The position numbers and the translations under genes are program-made. Below are positions 16,876-24,995 of a stretch of 64,000 nucleotides of DNA, one piece after another. The stretch spans positions 952,720 through 1,016,719 of the forward strand of contig NZ_JACYFT010000002.1 of assembly GCF_014837235.1 (NCBI RefSeq), read 5' to 3'. The first letter of the stretch is position 1. Each line of letters begins with the position of its first letter. The stretch is from Limnohabitans radicicola. GTDB taxonomy: Bacteria; Pseudomonadota; Gammaproteobacteria; Burkholderiales; Burkholderiaceae_C. The notes below the pieces were generated by a model that made no database searches, was not told the origin of the DNA, and saw only the letters and a list, made by a program, of their open reading frames with translations.

Positions 16876-17517
16876 TCAGGCCGCTTCGCCCGTCCCGTCG
16901 TTGAAACGCAGCCGGCTGCGGTCAATGCGCTTGACGTTGGCCCCTGCCCCGCTACCGCGCTCGATCCTGGTCTCACCTTTCTCGACCAGCCAGATCCGGC
17001 CCAGGCTCAAGCCCACGCCTTGCGACTGGTTGCTGTAGCCGTAGGCGCTGATCTGCACCACCACCGTGTCGCCGCCATGGATTTCGGACGGATCGATCTC
17101 GGTTTCGTTGGGTCCCCAGACACACTGCGGCTGGTAGGCAGTCTTGGCGCGGATGACCATGCCGTCCTTGACGCGGAACGACGGGTGCTTGAAAGCGAAT
17201 TCACCCGCGTGGTTCTTTTCGTTGGCGTCACGCAGCGGGTTGTGCGCGCCCGGCGGCAGCTTGGAGCTGCGGAAGGTTTGCTCACACGCCGCCGCGACCA
17301 GCTCCTCCAGTTTTTGCTGGTCCTCAGGATCGGTGATCAGCACCAGGGTGTTGAACTTGTTGCCTGACTGAGGGTCGGGCTCCACGATCGAGGGGTAGGC
17401 AAGCACGCCGAGGATCTCGACAGGTGCCAGTGCGACAGAAGGTGCTGCGGTTGCTGCGGGTGCTTGGGCAGCACGTTGAACGGGGGAGACAGAAGACTTA
17501 AAAGCTGAAGTAGCCAT
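16876..17517 (-). CDS. DUF2815 single-stranded DNA-binding protein
   Basis: The 213-aa protein starts at the ATG at 17517, with AAGGAAAT upstream. After an alanine/proline-rich leader of about 35 residues it shows the DUF2815 pattern: GVLAYPSIVEPDPQ, a NPLRDANEKN segment, VIRAKTAYQPQ, DPSEIHGGDTVVVQISAYGYSNQSQGVGLSLGRIWLV. DUF2815 proteins are OB-fold ssDNA-binding proteins of phage replication modules, usually next to a DUF2800 nuclease and a polymerase, as here. It would coat DNA for the split polymerase and helicase. Confidence 0.85.
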   Translation of the reverse strand: MATSAFKSSVSPVQRAAQAPAATAAPSVALAPVEILGVLAYPSIVEPDPQSGNKFNTLVLITDPEDQQKLEELVAAACEQTFRSSKLPPGAHNPLRDANEKNHAGEFAFKHPSFRVKDGMVIRAKTAYQPQCVWGPNETEIDPSEIHGGDTVVVQISAYGYSNQSQGVGLSLGRIWLVEKGETRIERGSGAGANVKRIDRSRLRFNDGTGEAA

Positions 17518-17642
17518 TTTGCAATTTCCTTTTTGAGGTTGAAATTGCCACCGCCGAAATGGAGGGGCGGTTATGGATTGAATACACGAAGGCGTGACGC
17601 GGCACCTGCATGACGTCACGCGCCACTGGCACTGACACCCAC

Positions 17643-17700
17643 ACTTCACCCTAAAACTTCACGGTGAAACGAGCGGGTTTTTCGACTTTGTGAAGTTCAC
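17643..17700. promoter_or_regulatory. Operator-like palindromes upstream of the DUF2815 gene
   Basis: Two short perfect inverted repeats built from the same half-site lie 140-185 bases upstream of the DUF2815 ATG: TTCAC-G-GTGAA at 17658-17668 and GTGAA-G-TTCAC at 17690-17700. A further lone TTCAC is at 17645-17649. The otherwise non-coding 200-base gap suggests a second early promoter under repressor control. The cognate protein is not identified. Confidence 0.4.
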
Positions 17701-17717
17701 CCATCGCCGTGTCACGG

Positions 17718-18425
17718 TTACGTGTGTGCAGGACAAATAGTTCTTGCCGGGCACCACTGACAAGCCTCACTACTGGGGGTGGGTAGTGCATTTTTGATGT
17801 CGGTCTGCTTCGCTTGAACGCGGGCGAATTCAGCGAATTCGCGCAGAGTGTCTGGCGTTGTTTGCCATACAGAGGGACGCACGCCATTGACGGGAGGTTG
17901 ATAGATGGCCAGAACCACGCGTTCAGGTTCAAACTCCAAAAGTGGCATAGCGCCAAGTCCGTAAGACAGCAGCTGATCGTTGAACTCCGCATCTACCCGG
18001 CCACGACCCGTTTTTAGATCTCCGACCAACAATGTCCTCGTGGCCGCATCGGCTGCAATGAGGTCGGCCGTTCCCCAAAAATCATCACGCCCGATCACAG
18101 CCCCAGGATCGACACGGGTCTCGGTCAGAAATTCCGAGAGATGGAACTGTTGCAAGGTTTGTCTGGCTGAAGTCACCGCTTGATCCACGATCAACCGTGC
18201 GCGAGACTCCGGGACATTGAATTCAGCCAGCGATTCGATTTCAGCTGATGTGAAGTGGTGCTGACCAAGCAACTGTCGCTCAAACACCTCGTGCATCACA
18301 GTTCCTGCAGCGGCAGCGGGTCCACTGGGACGAGGTGGGATGAGTTCAGTCAGGGCAATCGAGGCCGGGCATCGAAGCCAGCGGTGGGCGCTGGAAGGCC
18401 CCAGCCTAGCGTGAGCTGCGCCCAT
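17718..18425 (-). CDS. DUF2800 Cas4/RecB-like nuclease
   Basis: The 235-aa protein matches the DUF2800 family. It has an N-terminal HARLGPSSAHRWLRCPASIAL with the first iron-sulfur cysteine, then AGTVMHEVFE, DDFWGTADLIAAD and LLVGDLKTGRGRV (PD-(D/E)XK core D...DxK). The C-terminal CQWCPARTICPAHT holds three more cysteines for a 4Fe-4S cluster. The family is a RecB/Cas4-like exonuclease in phage replication and recombination modules. It is shorter than the roughly 370 aa I recall for many relatives. Its start overlaps the stop of the upstream gene (TGATG). Confidence 0.85.
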   Translation of the reverse strand: MGAAHARLGPSSAHRWLRCPASIALTELIPPRPSGPAAAAGTVMHEVFERQLLGQHHFTSAEIESLAEFNVPESRARLIVDQAVTSARQTLQQFHLSEFLTETRVDPGAVIGRDDFWGTADLIAADAATRTLLVGDLKTGRGRVDAEFNDQLLSYGLGAMPLLEFEPERVVLAIYQPPVNGVRPSVWQTTPDTLREFAEFARVQAKQTDIKNALPTPSSEACQWCPARTICPAHT

Positions 18426-18733
18426 CAGTCGATCAGACTGTAAACGTCGTTGACCTTCCAGTAGCTTGCGTTTGTCAGCACGTACCGGGGTTTAATTTGG
18501 GCCTGATAAGCCAAGCGGTCGAAATCGGATGGTTCTACTCCGATGATCCGTGCCGCATCTTCTGTGCTCACCAGGCGATCGGGCGGCAACCGGACATTCA
18601 TGGTGCTCAGCAACATGACGCGGTTCAATAAGTCCTCCCCGGCCATCTTGGCCGCTGGGTCACGTACTAGCAGTGAATCCCGCAGGAAGCGCAGTGAGGG
18701 ATGGAGTTCGAGAGGATCGGCGTTTTTGGTCAT
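18425..18733 (-). CDS. Hypothetical early phage protein, possible HTH
   Basis: The 102-aa protein starts at the ATG at 18733 (MTKNADPLELHPSL). The segment RLVSTEDAARIIGVEPSDFDRLAYQ resembles the MerR/HTH-17 type found in phage accessory proteins, so DNA binding is possible. Its first 73 bases overlap the 3' end of the upstream gene in another frame, and its stop overlaps the DUF2800 start (TGATG). No named family is recognised. Confidence 0.6.
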   Translation of the reverse strand: MTKNADPLELHPSLRFLRDSLLVRDPAAKMAGEDLLNRVMLLSTMNVRLPPDRLVSTEDAARIIGVEPSDFDRLAYQAQIKPRYVLTNASYWKVNDVYSLID

Positions 18734-19505
18734 GTCCAGATTTTTCTGAACCTGTCGTGACGCGACCACCACGAGGCGTCACGATGATTTGTTGCTTCAG
18801 GTCGACCTGCTCTTCCTTGCGAAGGGTTGGCAGGATCAGGGGCAAGACCTCGGCCAGGTATTTTTCGGTCAGCTCTACCATATTGGTACTTGGGGCATTC
18901 AGGAGATCGTCGCTTCGCCCGTCATGAATTACCTGCATGAACTCACGGCCACGTCGGCGATCTTGACGCTCGCTGTCCTCGCTCCTGGCTTTGCCCAGCA
19001 TACGAAACACCATCGCGCTTTCGTAGTCACTCCAATCTTTCACCGTCATGCAGCAATACAAGGGAGCAGCGTATTCCCAATCTTTGGAAAACTGCACCCG
19101 CTCACTTCCGGTATTAAGCAGCAGGCTCCGCAACTTTGCATAAACCAACTGATCGAGAGTGCCCGCCAGACGGGCTTGGTTCAGTTCGGCCATGGCTTCA
19201 TTAGCCAATTGGCTGGAGCGGCTGGCCCGTTCAAAGCGGTATGGATCAGCCCCAACAGCCCAATCGCTCTCATCTACTGCGCATCGGTTTGACAGTGCAA
19301 CTCCTACTGCTACCAGCGGGGCCAAGTGTTCAACCCTGTTGGCAATCACCACCACGGGCTTGACACCGCCCTTGTAGCCAGCTGGTAAAGTCATCGTGTA
19401 CAGCTTCTCATGCAGGGCCCACTCGCGGTATCGGCTGGCTTCAGGCACAACCACGCGGTCGGTCAGGATGACCAACTGAACTTCGCGTGTGTTGTTGCCT
19501 GCCAT
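18660..19505 (-). CDS. Hypothetical early phage protein, 281 aa
   Basis: A 281-aa protein with a hydrophobic N-terminal half (LVILTDRVVVPEA, KPVVVIANRVEHLAPLVAVGVALS) and a charged, arginine/glutamate-rich C-terminal half. It has no catalytic motif that I recognise. It lies in the early operon between the AlpA-like regulator and the DUF2800 block. The C-terminus overlaps the next gene by 73 bases, an unusually long overlap. The true stop may be affected by a sequence error, or the next gene may start later. Confidence 0.6.
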   Translation of the reverse strand: MAGNNTREVQLVILTDRVVVPEASRYREWALHEKLYTMTLPAGYKGGVKPVVVIANRVEHLAPLVAVGVALSNRCAVDESDWAVGADPYRFERASRSSQLANEAMAELNQARLAGTLDQLVYAKLRSLLLNTGSERVQFSKDWEYAAPLYCCMTVKDWSDYESAMVFRMLGKARSEDSERQDRRRGREFMQVIHDGRSDDLLNAPSTNMVELTEKYLAEVLPLILPTLRKEEQVDLKQQIIVTPRGGRVTTGSEKSGHDQKRRSSRTPSLTALPAGFTAST

Positions 19506-19593
19506 GATCCCAGCTACGGTTAGGACTCAGCGATTAGCTGATTTACCGGCACACGGGATACTCGGCACGATTGCGCCTGAACCCAAGCAAGAT

Positions 19594-20202
19594 TCACAGG
19601 TCCACATTTCGGACCTCCAGCAACGCCAGTCGGGCAAGCTCCATGCGCTGCTTGTCAATCTGGCTTATGACGTCAGCGTTCCAAACCCAGCTTGGCCAAG
19701 CATCAGCCACCGCGTTGTATGCCGCCAGCAGTCTGGCGTTTTGCTCCAGTACCTGCTCCAGCATTTCCTCTGGAACTTGTTGGTGCAGACACAAGTGTTC
19801 TGCTGCGGTCAACCCACGGTAGAGGATCGGGGCTACAGGGAGCGGTTGCTCCATCGAACTCGGCGACCCTGCTTCGCTAAAACCCCTGGTTGTGGTGTTC
19901 TTCGGGAATTCGTAAGGACGTTCCTTGGTCTTCGCGCCCGAATCAAAACTGACGCAGCTCGTCTGAAACGAACGGCTGCGCTTAGCTTGAAGCTCCTGCA
20001 CAAGCTCACGAATCTCACCGACGTGTTTGCCCGCGATCCGTGCTGCGCACAATGCTCTGACCTCTTCATCTGGCCACCCACTTGAACGATCGCCGATCTT
20101 TACCGGCTTCGTCCACAGGCCTTTTCGGATCAGTTTGTATATGGAGGCGTTGGAGCGGTATCCAGCTTCCGACTTGCAGGTCTTAATTCGCCAAATTGCC
20201 AT
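19594..20202 (-). CDS. AlpA-like regulator with C-terminal extension
   Basis: The 202-aa protein begins with an AlpA-type winged HTH: SNASIYKLIRKGLWTKPVKIGDRSSGWPDEEVRALCAARIAGK, close to the IYRxIKxGxFPxPVKLGxRSxxWxxxEV consensus. The C-terminal 120 residues are an unrelated helical extension (EEMLEQVLEQNARLLAAYNAVADAWPSWVW). AlpA proteins activate integrase/excision or early genes of prophage-like elements. Being first in the leftward early operon fits a regulatory role here. Confidence 0.75.
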   Translation of the reverse strand: MAIWRIKTCKSEAGYRSNASIYKLIRKGLWTKPVKIGDRSSGWPDEEVRALCAARIAGKHVGEIRELVQELQAKRSRSFQTSCVSFDSGAKTKERPYEFPKNTTTRGFSEAGSPSSMEQPLPVAPILYRGLTAAEHLCLHQQVPEEMLEQVLEQNARLLAAYNAVADAWPSWVWNADVISQIDKQRMELARLALLEVRNVDL

Positions 20203-20304
20203 CTGTGTCCATCTTTCATCGGCTTTGGTTGCCGTTGTTCAGATGGCCAATGGTCTCCCCTCACGACTTTTGGGTCACTGGCGATAAATAGTCAAAATTT
20301 AATG

Positions 20305-21138
20305 TCAGTTTTCTTTTGTATTCAATTCACTATTGATCAATTCATCCAGGTGATCGATGTAATCAGAGGTATCAAACTCAATGTTTGTTAGTTCTGGCGG
20401 CAAATCAGGATTGATAAATTTCTCATAAATCGAGGGGTGTGAATTTGCATCTCTTCTCATCTCCCTCATTAAAGATCGCCATTGTCGTTTTCGCTCGCGA
20501 TCTTCAAGAGTATGTCCAACATTTGAAGTATTGGCTTCGACCATACGCATTATGTGCCGCTCATCTTTGTATATTTGATTGGCAATTATTTCGACAGCAT
20601 CTGCATATGATTTACCGCCGTCACGTAAATCCCAATACATTTGAGCAACCTCCATACTCATTTCCTCAACATCGTCGCTTTTTGGGCGCCCTCGCCTCAT
20701 GTTGGGTAGCGCCCCCTCCAGAAAAGACTTGGCGATGATAAGGTTGACGAGCCGTTGCAGATCAGGATCAATTGGTTGGCCGTAGATTATTTTTAAGCTG
20801 AAATTTTCTAAAACTTCCCACGCAGAGCCATTTTTATTCTCGGCCACTGCTCTCCACATTTTCACAGCCTCTGACGGTCCCCGTGTCAGTGTGATCTTCT
20901 TTCTCTCGAATTTTTCACTACTATGCGATTTCTGCAGATATTCAAGCAAGGTTTGCTTGTCTGATTCCAACATAATGTCATTTTTGCTTTTACTCAATCC
21001 TGCTGACTGCAATTGTTCTAGAAGAATATTGACCGGCTTTCTCAACTCCTCAGCAAACTCAGCAACCGTCTGAGTCTTTTCGGAGGTCTCTTTGAAGTGT
21101 TGTTGAACAGACTGGATGTAAGCCGAAATTTTTGACAT
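20305..21138 (-). CDS. Protein with IF-2 N-terminal-like domain and basic DNA-binding-like region
   Basis: The 277-aa protein starts at the ATG at 21138, with GAGGGAA upstream. Residues 24-86 closely follow the N-terminal domain of beta-proteobacterial IF-2: TVAEFAEELRKPVNILLEQL, then SAGLSKSKND, DKQTLLEYLQKSH and RKKITLTR. Nothing of the IF-2 GTPase follows. Residues about 135-200 carry NMRRGRPKSDDVEE and a helical segment that could bind DNA, and the C-terminus is acidic. The gene is more AT-rich than its neighbours. It lies at the control end of the prophage, so an accessory or regulatory role is plausible but unproven. Confidence 0.7.
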   Translation of the reverse strand: MSKISAYIQSVQQHFKETSEKTQTVAEFAEELRKPVNILLEQLQSAGLSKSKNDIMLESDKQTLLEYLQKSHSSEKFERKKITLTRGPSEAVKMWRAVAENKNGSAWEVLENFSLKIIYGQPIDPDLQRLVNLIIAKSFLEGALPNMRRGRPKSDDVEEMSMEVAQMYWDLRDGGKSYADAVEIIANQIYKDERHIMRMVEANTSNVGHTLEDRERKRQWRSLMREMRRDANSHPSIYEKFINPDLPPELTNIEFDTSDYIDHLDELINSELNTKEN

Positions 21139-21275
21139 GGATTCCCTCTTAAGCACGAGCAATACAAAGCAGCCGTGTTGTGCTCATGCCAGAGGCAAGG
21201 ATTGGAAATGCAGTTTTTGGCACCAGCGAAACACCACGACCCCGGATGCAAATACCGGCAAGCTGACGCCAGTAG

Positions 21276-21343
21276 TGTGACATCGGAAAGTGGTCGTGTC
21301 ACATGCGAGTCGATTCAATCCACACATGAACTCCCGGATTGAA
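21276..21343. promoter_or_regulatory. Inverted repeats in the divergent control region
   Basis: The 216-base gap between the leftward IF2N-domain gene and the rightward HTH gene holds two inverted repeats. They are TGTGAC (21276-21281) with GTCACA (21298-21303), and TTCAATCC (21314-21321) with GGATTGAA (21336-21343). The second ends 11 bases before the HTH ATG. They are candidate operators; no CI/Cro-type repressor gene is visible nearby. Confidence 0.35.
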
Positions 21344-21354
21344 AAGCCTCTGCC

Positions 21355-21654
21355 ATGAACCCGATCATGAATTCACAACAAGTTGCAGACCTGCTCGGCT
21401 GCAGCGTCAAGACCGTCGAGAACCATGCACGGGCTGGCACCCTACCCGGCACCAAGTTCGGCGACGGCTGGGTGTTCGCGTCCGAACTGGTGATCGAGGC
21501 CGTCAAGACCATCAGCCAGCAAGAAGCTGCAGAGCGCGCCCAGCCTCAACGCAAGGCCAAGGGCTTCAAGGTGATGGAGAACAACCGGAGCAAACCACCT
21601 GGCATGAAGCACCTGTCACAGGAAGCGATCCGACAGATCCTCACCCCGCACTGA
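21355..21654 (+). CDS. Excisionase-like HTH protein
   Basis: The 99-aa protein has an N-terminal MerR/HTH-17 fold (MNSQQVADLLGCSVKTVENHARAGTLPGTKFGDGWVFASELVIEAV), the usual shape of excisionases and small phage regulators. It then has a basic tail. It is the only rightward gene of the prophage end. Its last 38 bases are antisense to a relic of an integrase C-terminus, suggesting that xis and int were once convergent and overlapping. A second in-frame ATG lies at 21367. Confidence 0.7.
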   Translation: MNPIMNSQQVADLLGCSVKTVENHARAGTLPGTKFGDGWVFASELVIEAVKTISQQEAAERAQPQRKAKGFKVMENNRSKPPGMKHLSQEAIRQILTPH

Positions 21655-21700
21655 GGTGCAGTTCTAGGTCATGAACGGCAGCAACCGACCCAAAGCGGTC
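21617..21700 (-). pseudogene. Relic of an integrase C-terminus
   Basis: The minus strand encodes GEDLSDRFL followed by a stop. This matches GEDLADRFL-stop, the end of the tyrosine recombinase at 38148. Over about 41 bases the two loci agree at 36 positions, and three of the differences inside the shared nine codons are one Ser/Ala change and two silent third-base changes. Upstream the frame reads MT-stop-NCTSVR where the intact gene has MFLRYASLR, so the copy is decayed. It suggests the prophage lost its own integrase. Confidence 0.6.
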
Positions 21701-21847
21701 TTCACGGTGAACCGGCCCCTGACTCAGACGTAGCGTGCTCAGATCATCGGACCCGTGGTGGGTATCAGCCCGCAGACCACAAACTGACCATTGACGTGGC
21801 GAAGCTGTGCCCAGCGGCGGTGACCGGTGCAGAGGGTACTTCTGCCG

Positions 21848-21876
21848 TTAAAAACGTGCACCTAATTATGTGCACG
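21848..21876 (-). terminator. Terminator of the ABC efflux operon
   Basis: On the minus strand CGTGCAC pairs with GTGCACG across an 8-nt loop, followed by TTTTTAA. The stem overlaps the last codons of the ATPase gene, so this is the end of the tetR-adaptor-permease-ATPase transcript. Confidence 0.7.
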
Positions 21877-22578
21877 CCCTTCGCCTTGTTCCTCGACCGT
21901 TTGACCATCGCGGATATGGTAGATCCGCTTGAAGGTCGGAATGATTTTCTCGTCGTGGGTCACGACGATGATGGCAGTCTGCGCCTGACGGGCCATGTCA
22001 TTGAGAATGCGCACCACGGCCAGGGCGCGTTCGCTGTCCAGTGGCGCGGTCGGCTCGTCAGCCAAAATCACTGGCGGCTTGTTGGCCAGCGCCCGGGCAA
22101 TTGACACCCGTTGCTGTTCACCACCGGATAGCTGCGCGGGTTCGGCTTTGGCACGGTGTGCGACATCCAGAGCATTCAGCAATTCAAGTGCACGTTGTCG
22201 CGCCTGAACATTGGGCACACCTGCCAGCATGGGCAGCAGGGCGACGTTGTCGGTCACGTCCAGGAACGGGATCAGGTAGGGCGCCTGAAACACAAAGCCG
22301 ATCCGGTCACGGCGCAAGGCGCGCAGGTCAGGCGTTTTCCAGCCATCGTCATAAATAACTTCGTCGCCCAGCGTCATGCGACCGGACGTGGGCTCAATGA
22401 TCGCCCCCAGGCATTTGAGCAAAGTGCTTTTGCCGGAACCAGAAGGCCCCACCAACCCGACCACTTCGCCGGGAGCGACTTGCATGTTGACATTCTTGAG
22501 CGCCTCAACCGCCGTGTCGCCATGGCCATAAACCTTGCGCAGATTTTCGATGCGAATGCCACCTGCTTGCTTGATCAT
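21862..22578 (-). CDS. ABC transporter ATP-binding protein (DevA/MacB/LolD type)
   Basis: The 238-aa ATPase starts at the ATG at 22578 (MIKQAGGIRIENLRKVYGHGD). It shows Walker A (GPSGSGKST), the Q-loop (FVFQAPYLIPFLDVTDNVALL), the signature LSGGEQQRVSIARALANKP and Walker B (VILADEPTAPLDSE), with the switch histidine in VVTHDEK. The sequence type is that of ATPases paired with FtsX-like permeases. With the adjacent permease and HlyD-like adaptor it forms a DevBCA-type exporter. The substrate cannot be read from the sequence. Confidence 0.93.
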   Translation of the reverse strand: MIKQAGGIRIENLRKVYGHGDTAVEALKNVNMQVAPGEVVGLVGPSGSGKSTLLKCLGAIIEPTSGRMTLGDEVIYDDGWKTPDLRALRRDRIGFVFQAPYLIPFLDVTDNVALLPMLAGVPNVQARQRALELLNALDVAHRAKAEPAQLSGGEQQRVSIARALANKPPVILADEPTAPLDSERALAVVRILNDMARQAQTAIIVVTHDEKIIPTFKRIYHIRDGQTVEEQGEGRAHN

Positions 22579-22588
22579 TTCATGGTCC

Positions 22589-23791
22589 TCAACTGATGGC
22601 TTGTGCAGGATCGACACGCAAGGCAACACGGATCGCCAATGTGCTGGCCAGCGCACAAATGAGCATGGTGGCGCCAAAGCCAACCACCGCATCCTGCGTG
22701 AGCAACAGCACGAACTTGGGGAACACCGGGGCCCAGATCGTCGCGGCCACCTTGCCCACCACAAAGCCGATCACACCCAGGCCCAGCGCCTGCTGCAAGA
22801 TCATCGCCGCGATGGTTAGGTTGCGGGTGCCGATCAGTTTGAGCACCGCGATCTCACGGATCTTGCCCAGCGTCATGGTGTAGATGATGAAGGCCACAAT
22901 CGCCGCGCTCACCACCGCCAGAATGGCCAAAAACATGCCGATCTGTTTGGCCGAAGTGGCGATCAACTTATCCACCAGGATGTTCTCCATATGCGCACGG
23001 GTGAAAACGGTCAGGTGCTTCCAACGTTGGATCGGCTCGGCCACACGCTCGGCGCTCCAGCCGTTGGCCACGCGAACCAGCACGGCATTGACGTTGCGGC
23101 TGCTGGTCTGCAAGTTCTGCACCGCATCGAGCAAACCCGGCACCGCAGGCCGGTTGAAGGCTGGATTGGCGGCTGTGCGCACACGGTCGTTCACGATGGC
23201 ATCGTTGTCCTTGAGGAACTGCGCTTCCTGAGCATCCTTGATCGGGATGAAGACCATCGGGTCACCGCCAGACGACACCATGCGGCGTGTCAGGCCCACC
23301 ACCTCGTAGGTGTGGCGCCGGATTTCCACCCGATCCCCCAGCGAGAGTCCGGTCTTGACGTCAGCCACCGCCTCGTAATGGCTGCGCGTGAGGTGCCTGC
23401 CCGCCAACAAATGGCCAGGTTGCCCGGGCAAGCCAGCGGCACCCGGCTCGATCCCGACCACCATGGCCCGGGCCTCTTTGCCTCCCACCGTCCTGACTTG
23501 CATGGTGAAGTAAGTGATGTTGGCCGCCATGGCCACGCCGGGCATGCCCGCAATGCTGCGCACCACATCGTCCTTGAGACTGGATGATTCGGCATAAGGC
23601 CCCTGCGTGTCCTTTTGAACCACCCAGAGGTCGGCGCCGCTGTTGTTCAACAAGGCTTGGGCATCGTCGACCATGCCGCGAAACACGCCAGCCATGGTCA
23701 ATGTCACGCCAATGAGCAAACCCAGCCCCAGCCCGGTGAGCACAAACTTGGCCCAACTGTGCTGAATGTCGCGCGCCGCCAGGCTAATCAT
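22589..23791 (-). CDS. FtsX/MacB-type ABC transporter permease (DevC-like)
   Basis: The 400-aa membrane protein has one transmembrane helix near the N-terminus (FVLTGLGLGLLIGVTLTMAGVF), a large periplasmic domain of about 220 residues, then three C-terminal helices. The KIREIAVLKLIGTRN loop is typical of FtsX-like permeases. This is the DevC/MacB topology. It lies 10 bases from the ATPase gene, and its start overlaps the adaptor stop by 4 bases, so the three subunits are co-translated. Confidence 0.92.
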   Translation of the reverse strand: MISLAARDIQHSWAKFVLTGLGLGLLIGVTLTMAGVFRGMVDDAQALLNNSGADLWVVQKDTQGPYAESSSLKDDVVRSIAGMPGVAMAANITYFTMQVRTVGGKEARAMVVGIEPGAAGLPGQPGHLLAGRHLTRSHYEAVADVKTGLSLGDRVEIRRHTYEVVGLTRRMVSSGGDPMVFIPIKDAQEAQFLKDNDAIVNDRVRTAANPAFNRPAVPGLLDAVQNLQTSSRNVNAVLVRVANGWSAERVAEPIQRWKHLTVFTRAHMENILVDKLIATSAKQIGMFLAILAVVSAAIVAFIIYTMTLGKIREIAVLKLIGTRNLTIAAMILQQALGLGVIGFVVGKVAATIWAPVFPKFVLLLTQDAVVGFGATMLICALASTLAIRVALRVDPAQAIS

Positions 23792-24981
23792 GGCTGCGCC
23801 TTTTTAACCAGAGCGTCCACCACCTTGAAGCGAGCCCCGGTCGACAGCGGCTTGTCGCTGTACACCACCACGGTGTCACCCGAGGCCAGCCCGCTCAGGG
23901 CCTGTACGCGGCCGTCCAGACTGGATACTCCCCACTGCACGGAAACAAAGTCCAACGCGCCGTCTTTCAGACGCCACACGCCAGTCCGGCCCTGATGCGT
24001 CTGCACACTGGCCTGCGGTACCACCAAAGCCTGATCCTCTGGCTGCAACTGGAGCGTGACCTCGGCCATCTCGCCGATCGACAGTGATGCCGGCGTTTGA
24101 TCAAACGTCACTTGTGCGATGCGCTCCTCGGTCACTGCATCGGCCTGCAACTCCACCCGTTCCACCTTGCCGGCCAGCATTTGCTGCGGATGCGAGCGCA
24201 ACACAATCTGGGCGGGCAAACCAAGCGCCAACCCCCTCGAGCGGGCCTGGTCCACGCGCAACTTCACCCAAAGGGTGGCGGGATTGGCCAGCCTGATCAC
24301 GGCTTGACCAGCCACCACCGTGCTGCCGGCTTCGGCATCGCGGCTGACCACCACCGCATCGGCCGGTGCGATCAATCGGGTATTCTGTTTTTGCAGTGCG
24401 GCCGCTGCACGCTCGGCCTGCAGGCGTTGGGCGTCCTGGCGGGCCGCCTGCACGTTGGCTTGAGCGGCCTCGTGGGCCGCCTGCGCAGACAGCAACTCCT
24501 GCTCGCGCCCCTCCAGTGCAGACGGGCTGATGAAGTTCTGCCGAGCCAATTCCTTTTGCCGGTTCAGATTGGTGGTGGCCAGCTCGCGCCGGGCTTTGGC
24601 GTCTGCCAGTTGAGCCTGTGCTGCCGTTTGAACGCTGACCGCCTTGGACAGCGCGGCATCTTGCGCCTGCAGGCGTTGGTCCAGATCCACCGGGTCCATC
24701 TCGGCCAGCAACTGTCCGGCCTTGACCGCCTGCCCCACATCGACATGCACGCGCAATACGCGCCCCGCCACCGTGGGGCCCATCAGCCAGCTTTGACGCG
24801 CTTCTACACTGCCAATGCCAAACACCGAGGGCGTCAGGTTTTCGCTCTTGACGTATGCCACGGTCACTTTGGTCGGGGCAAGTGGCCCCATGCGAGTCGC
24901 CACGAATCCCAGAGCCACGATCACGATCGTTGCAGCCGCTGCGACCACGACCTGTCGCTTGTTAATTTTGGAGAGTGTCAT
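23788..24981 (-). CDS. Periplasmic adaptor of HlyD/RND type (DevB-like)
   Basis: The 397-aa protein has an N-terminal membrane anchor (VVVAAAATIVIVALGFVATRMG). A barrel-sandwich half-motif (VGQAVKAGQLLAEMDPVDL) leads into a long alpha-hairpin rich in Ala, Gln and Arg (residues about 105-200) and then the second half (RLIAPADAVVVSRDAEAGSTVVAGQAV). This is the membrane fusion protein layout. It bridges the permease to an outer-membrane channel, which is not encoded in this operon. It follows the tetR gene by 14 bases. Confidence 0.92.
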   Translation of the reverse strand: MTLSKINKRQVVVAAAATIVIVALGFVATRMGPLAPTKVTVAYVKSENLTPSVFGIGSVEARQSWLMGPTVAGRVLRVHVDVGQAVKAGQLLAEMDPVDLDQRLQAQDAALSKAVSVQTAAQAQLADAKARRELATTNLNRQKELARQNFISPSALEGREQELLSAQAAHEAAQANVQAARQDAQRLQAERAAAALQKQNTRLIAPADAVVVSRDAEAGSTVVAGQAVIRLANPATLWVKLRVDQARSRGLALGLPAQIVLRSHPQQMLAGKVERVELQADAVTEERIAQVTFDQTPASLSIGEMAEVTLQLQPEDQALVVPQASVQTHQGRTGVWRLKDGALDFVSVQWGVSSLDGRVQALSGLASGDTVVVYSDKPLSTGARFKVVDALVKKAQP

Positions 24982-24995
24982 CTGCGCTTCTTTCG

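Noticed and set aside
17651..17992. Minus-strand 113-codon frame overlapping the DUF2800 gene end
   Set aside because: Considered as a frameshifted C-terminus of DUF2800, but the DUF2800 frame already ends with its expected cysteine cluster and this frame has no family features.
21617..21658. The ~41-bp similarity to 38150-38191 as an attL/attR pair
   Set aside because: The differences keep the integrase reading frame (Ser/Ala and silent changes), which fits diverged gene ends better than a recombination core, where identity would be expected.
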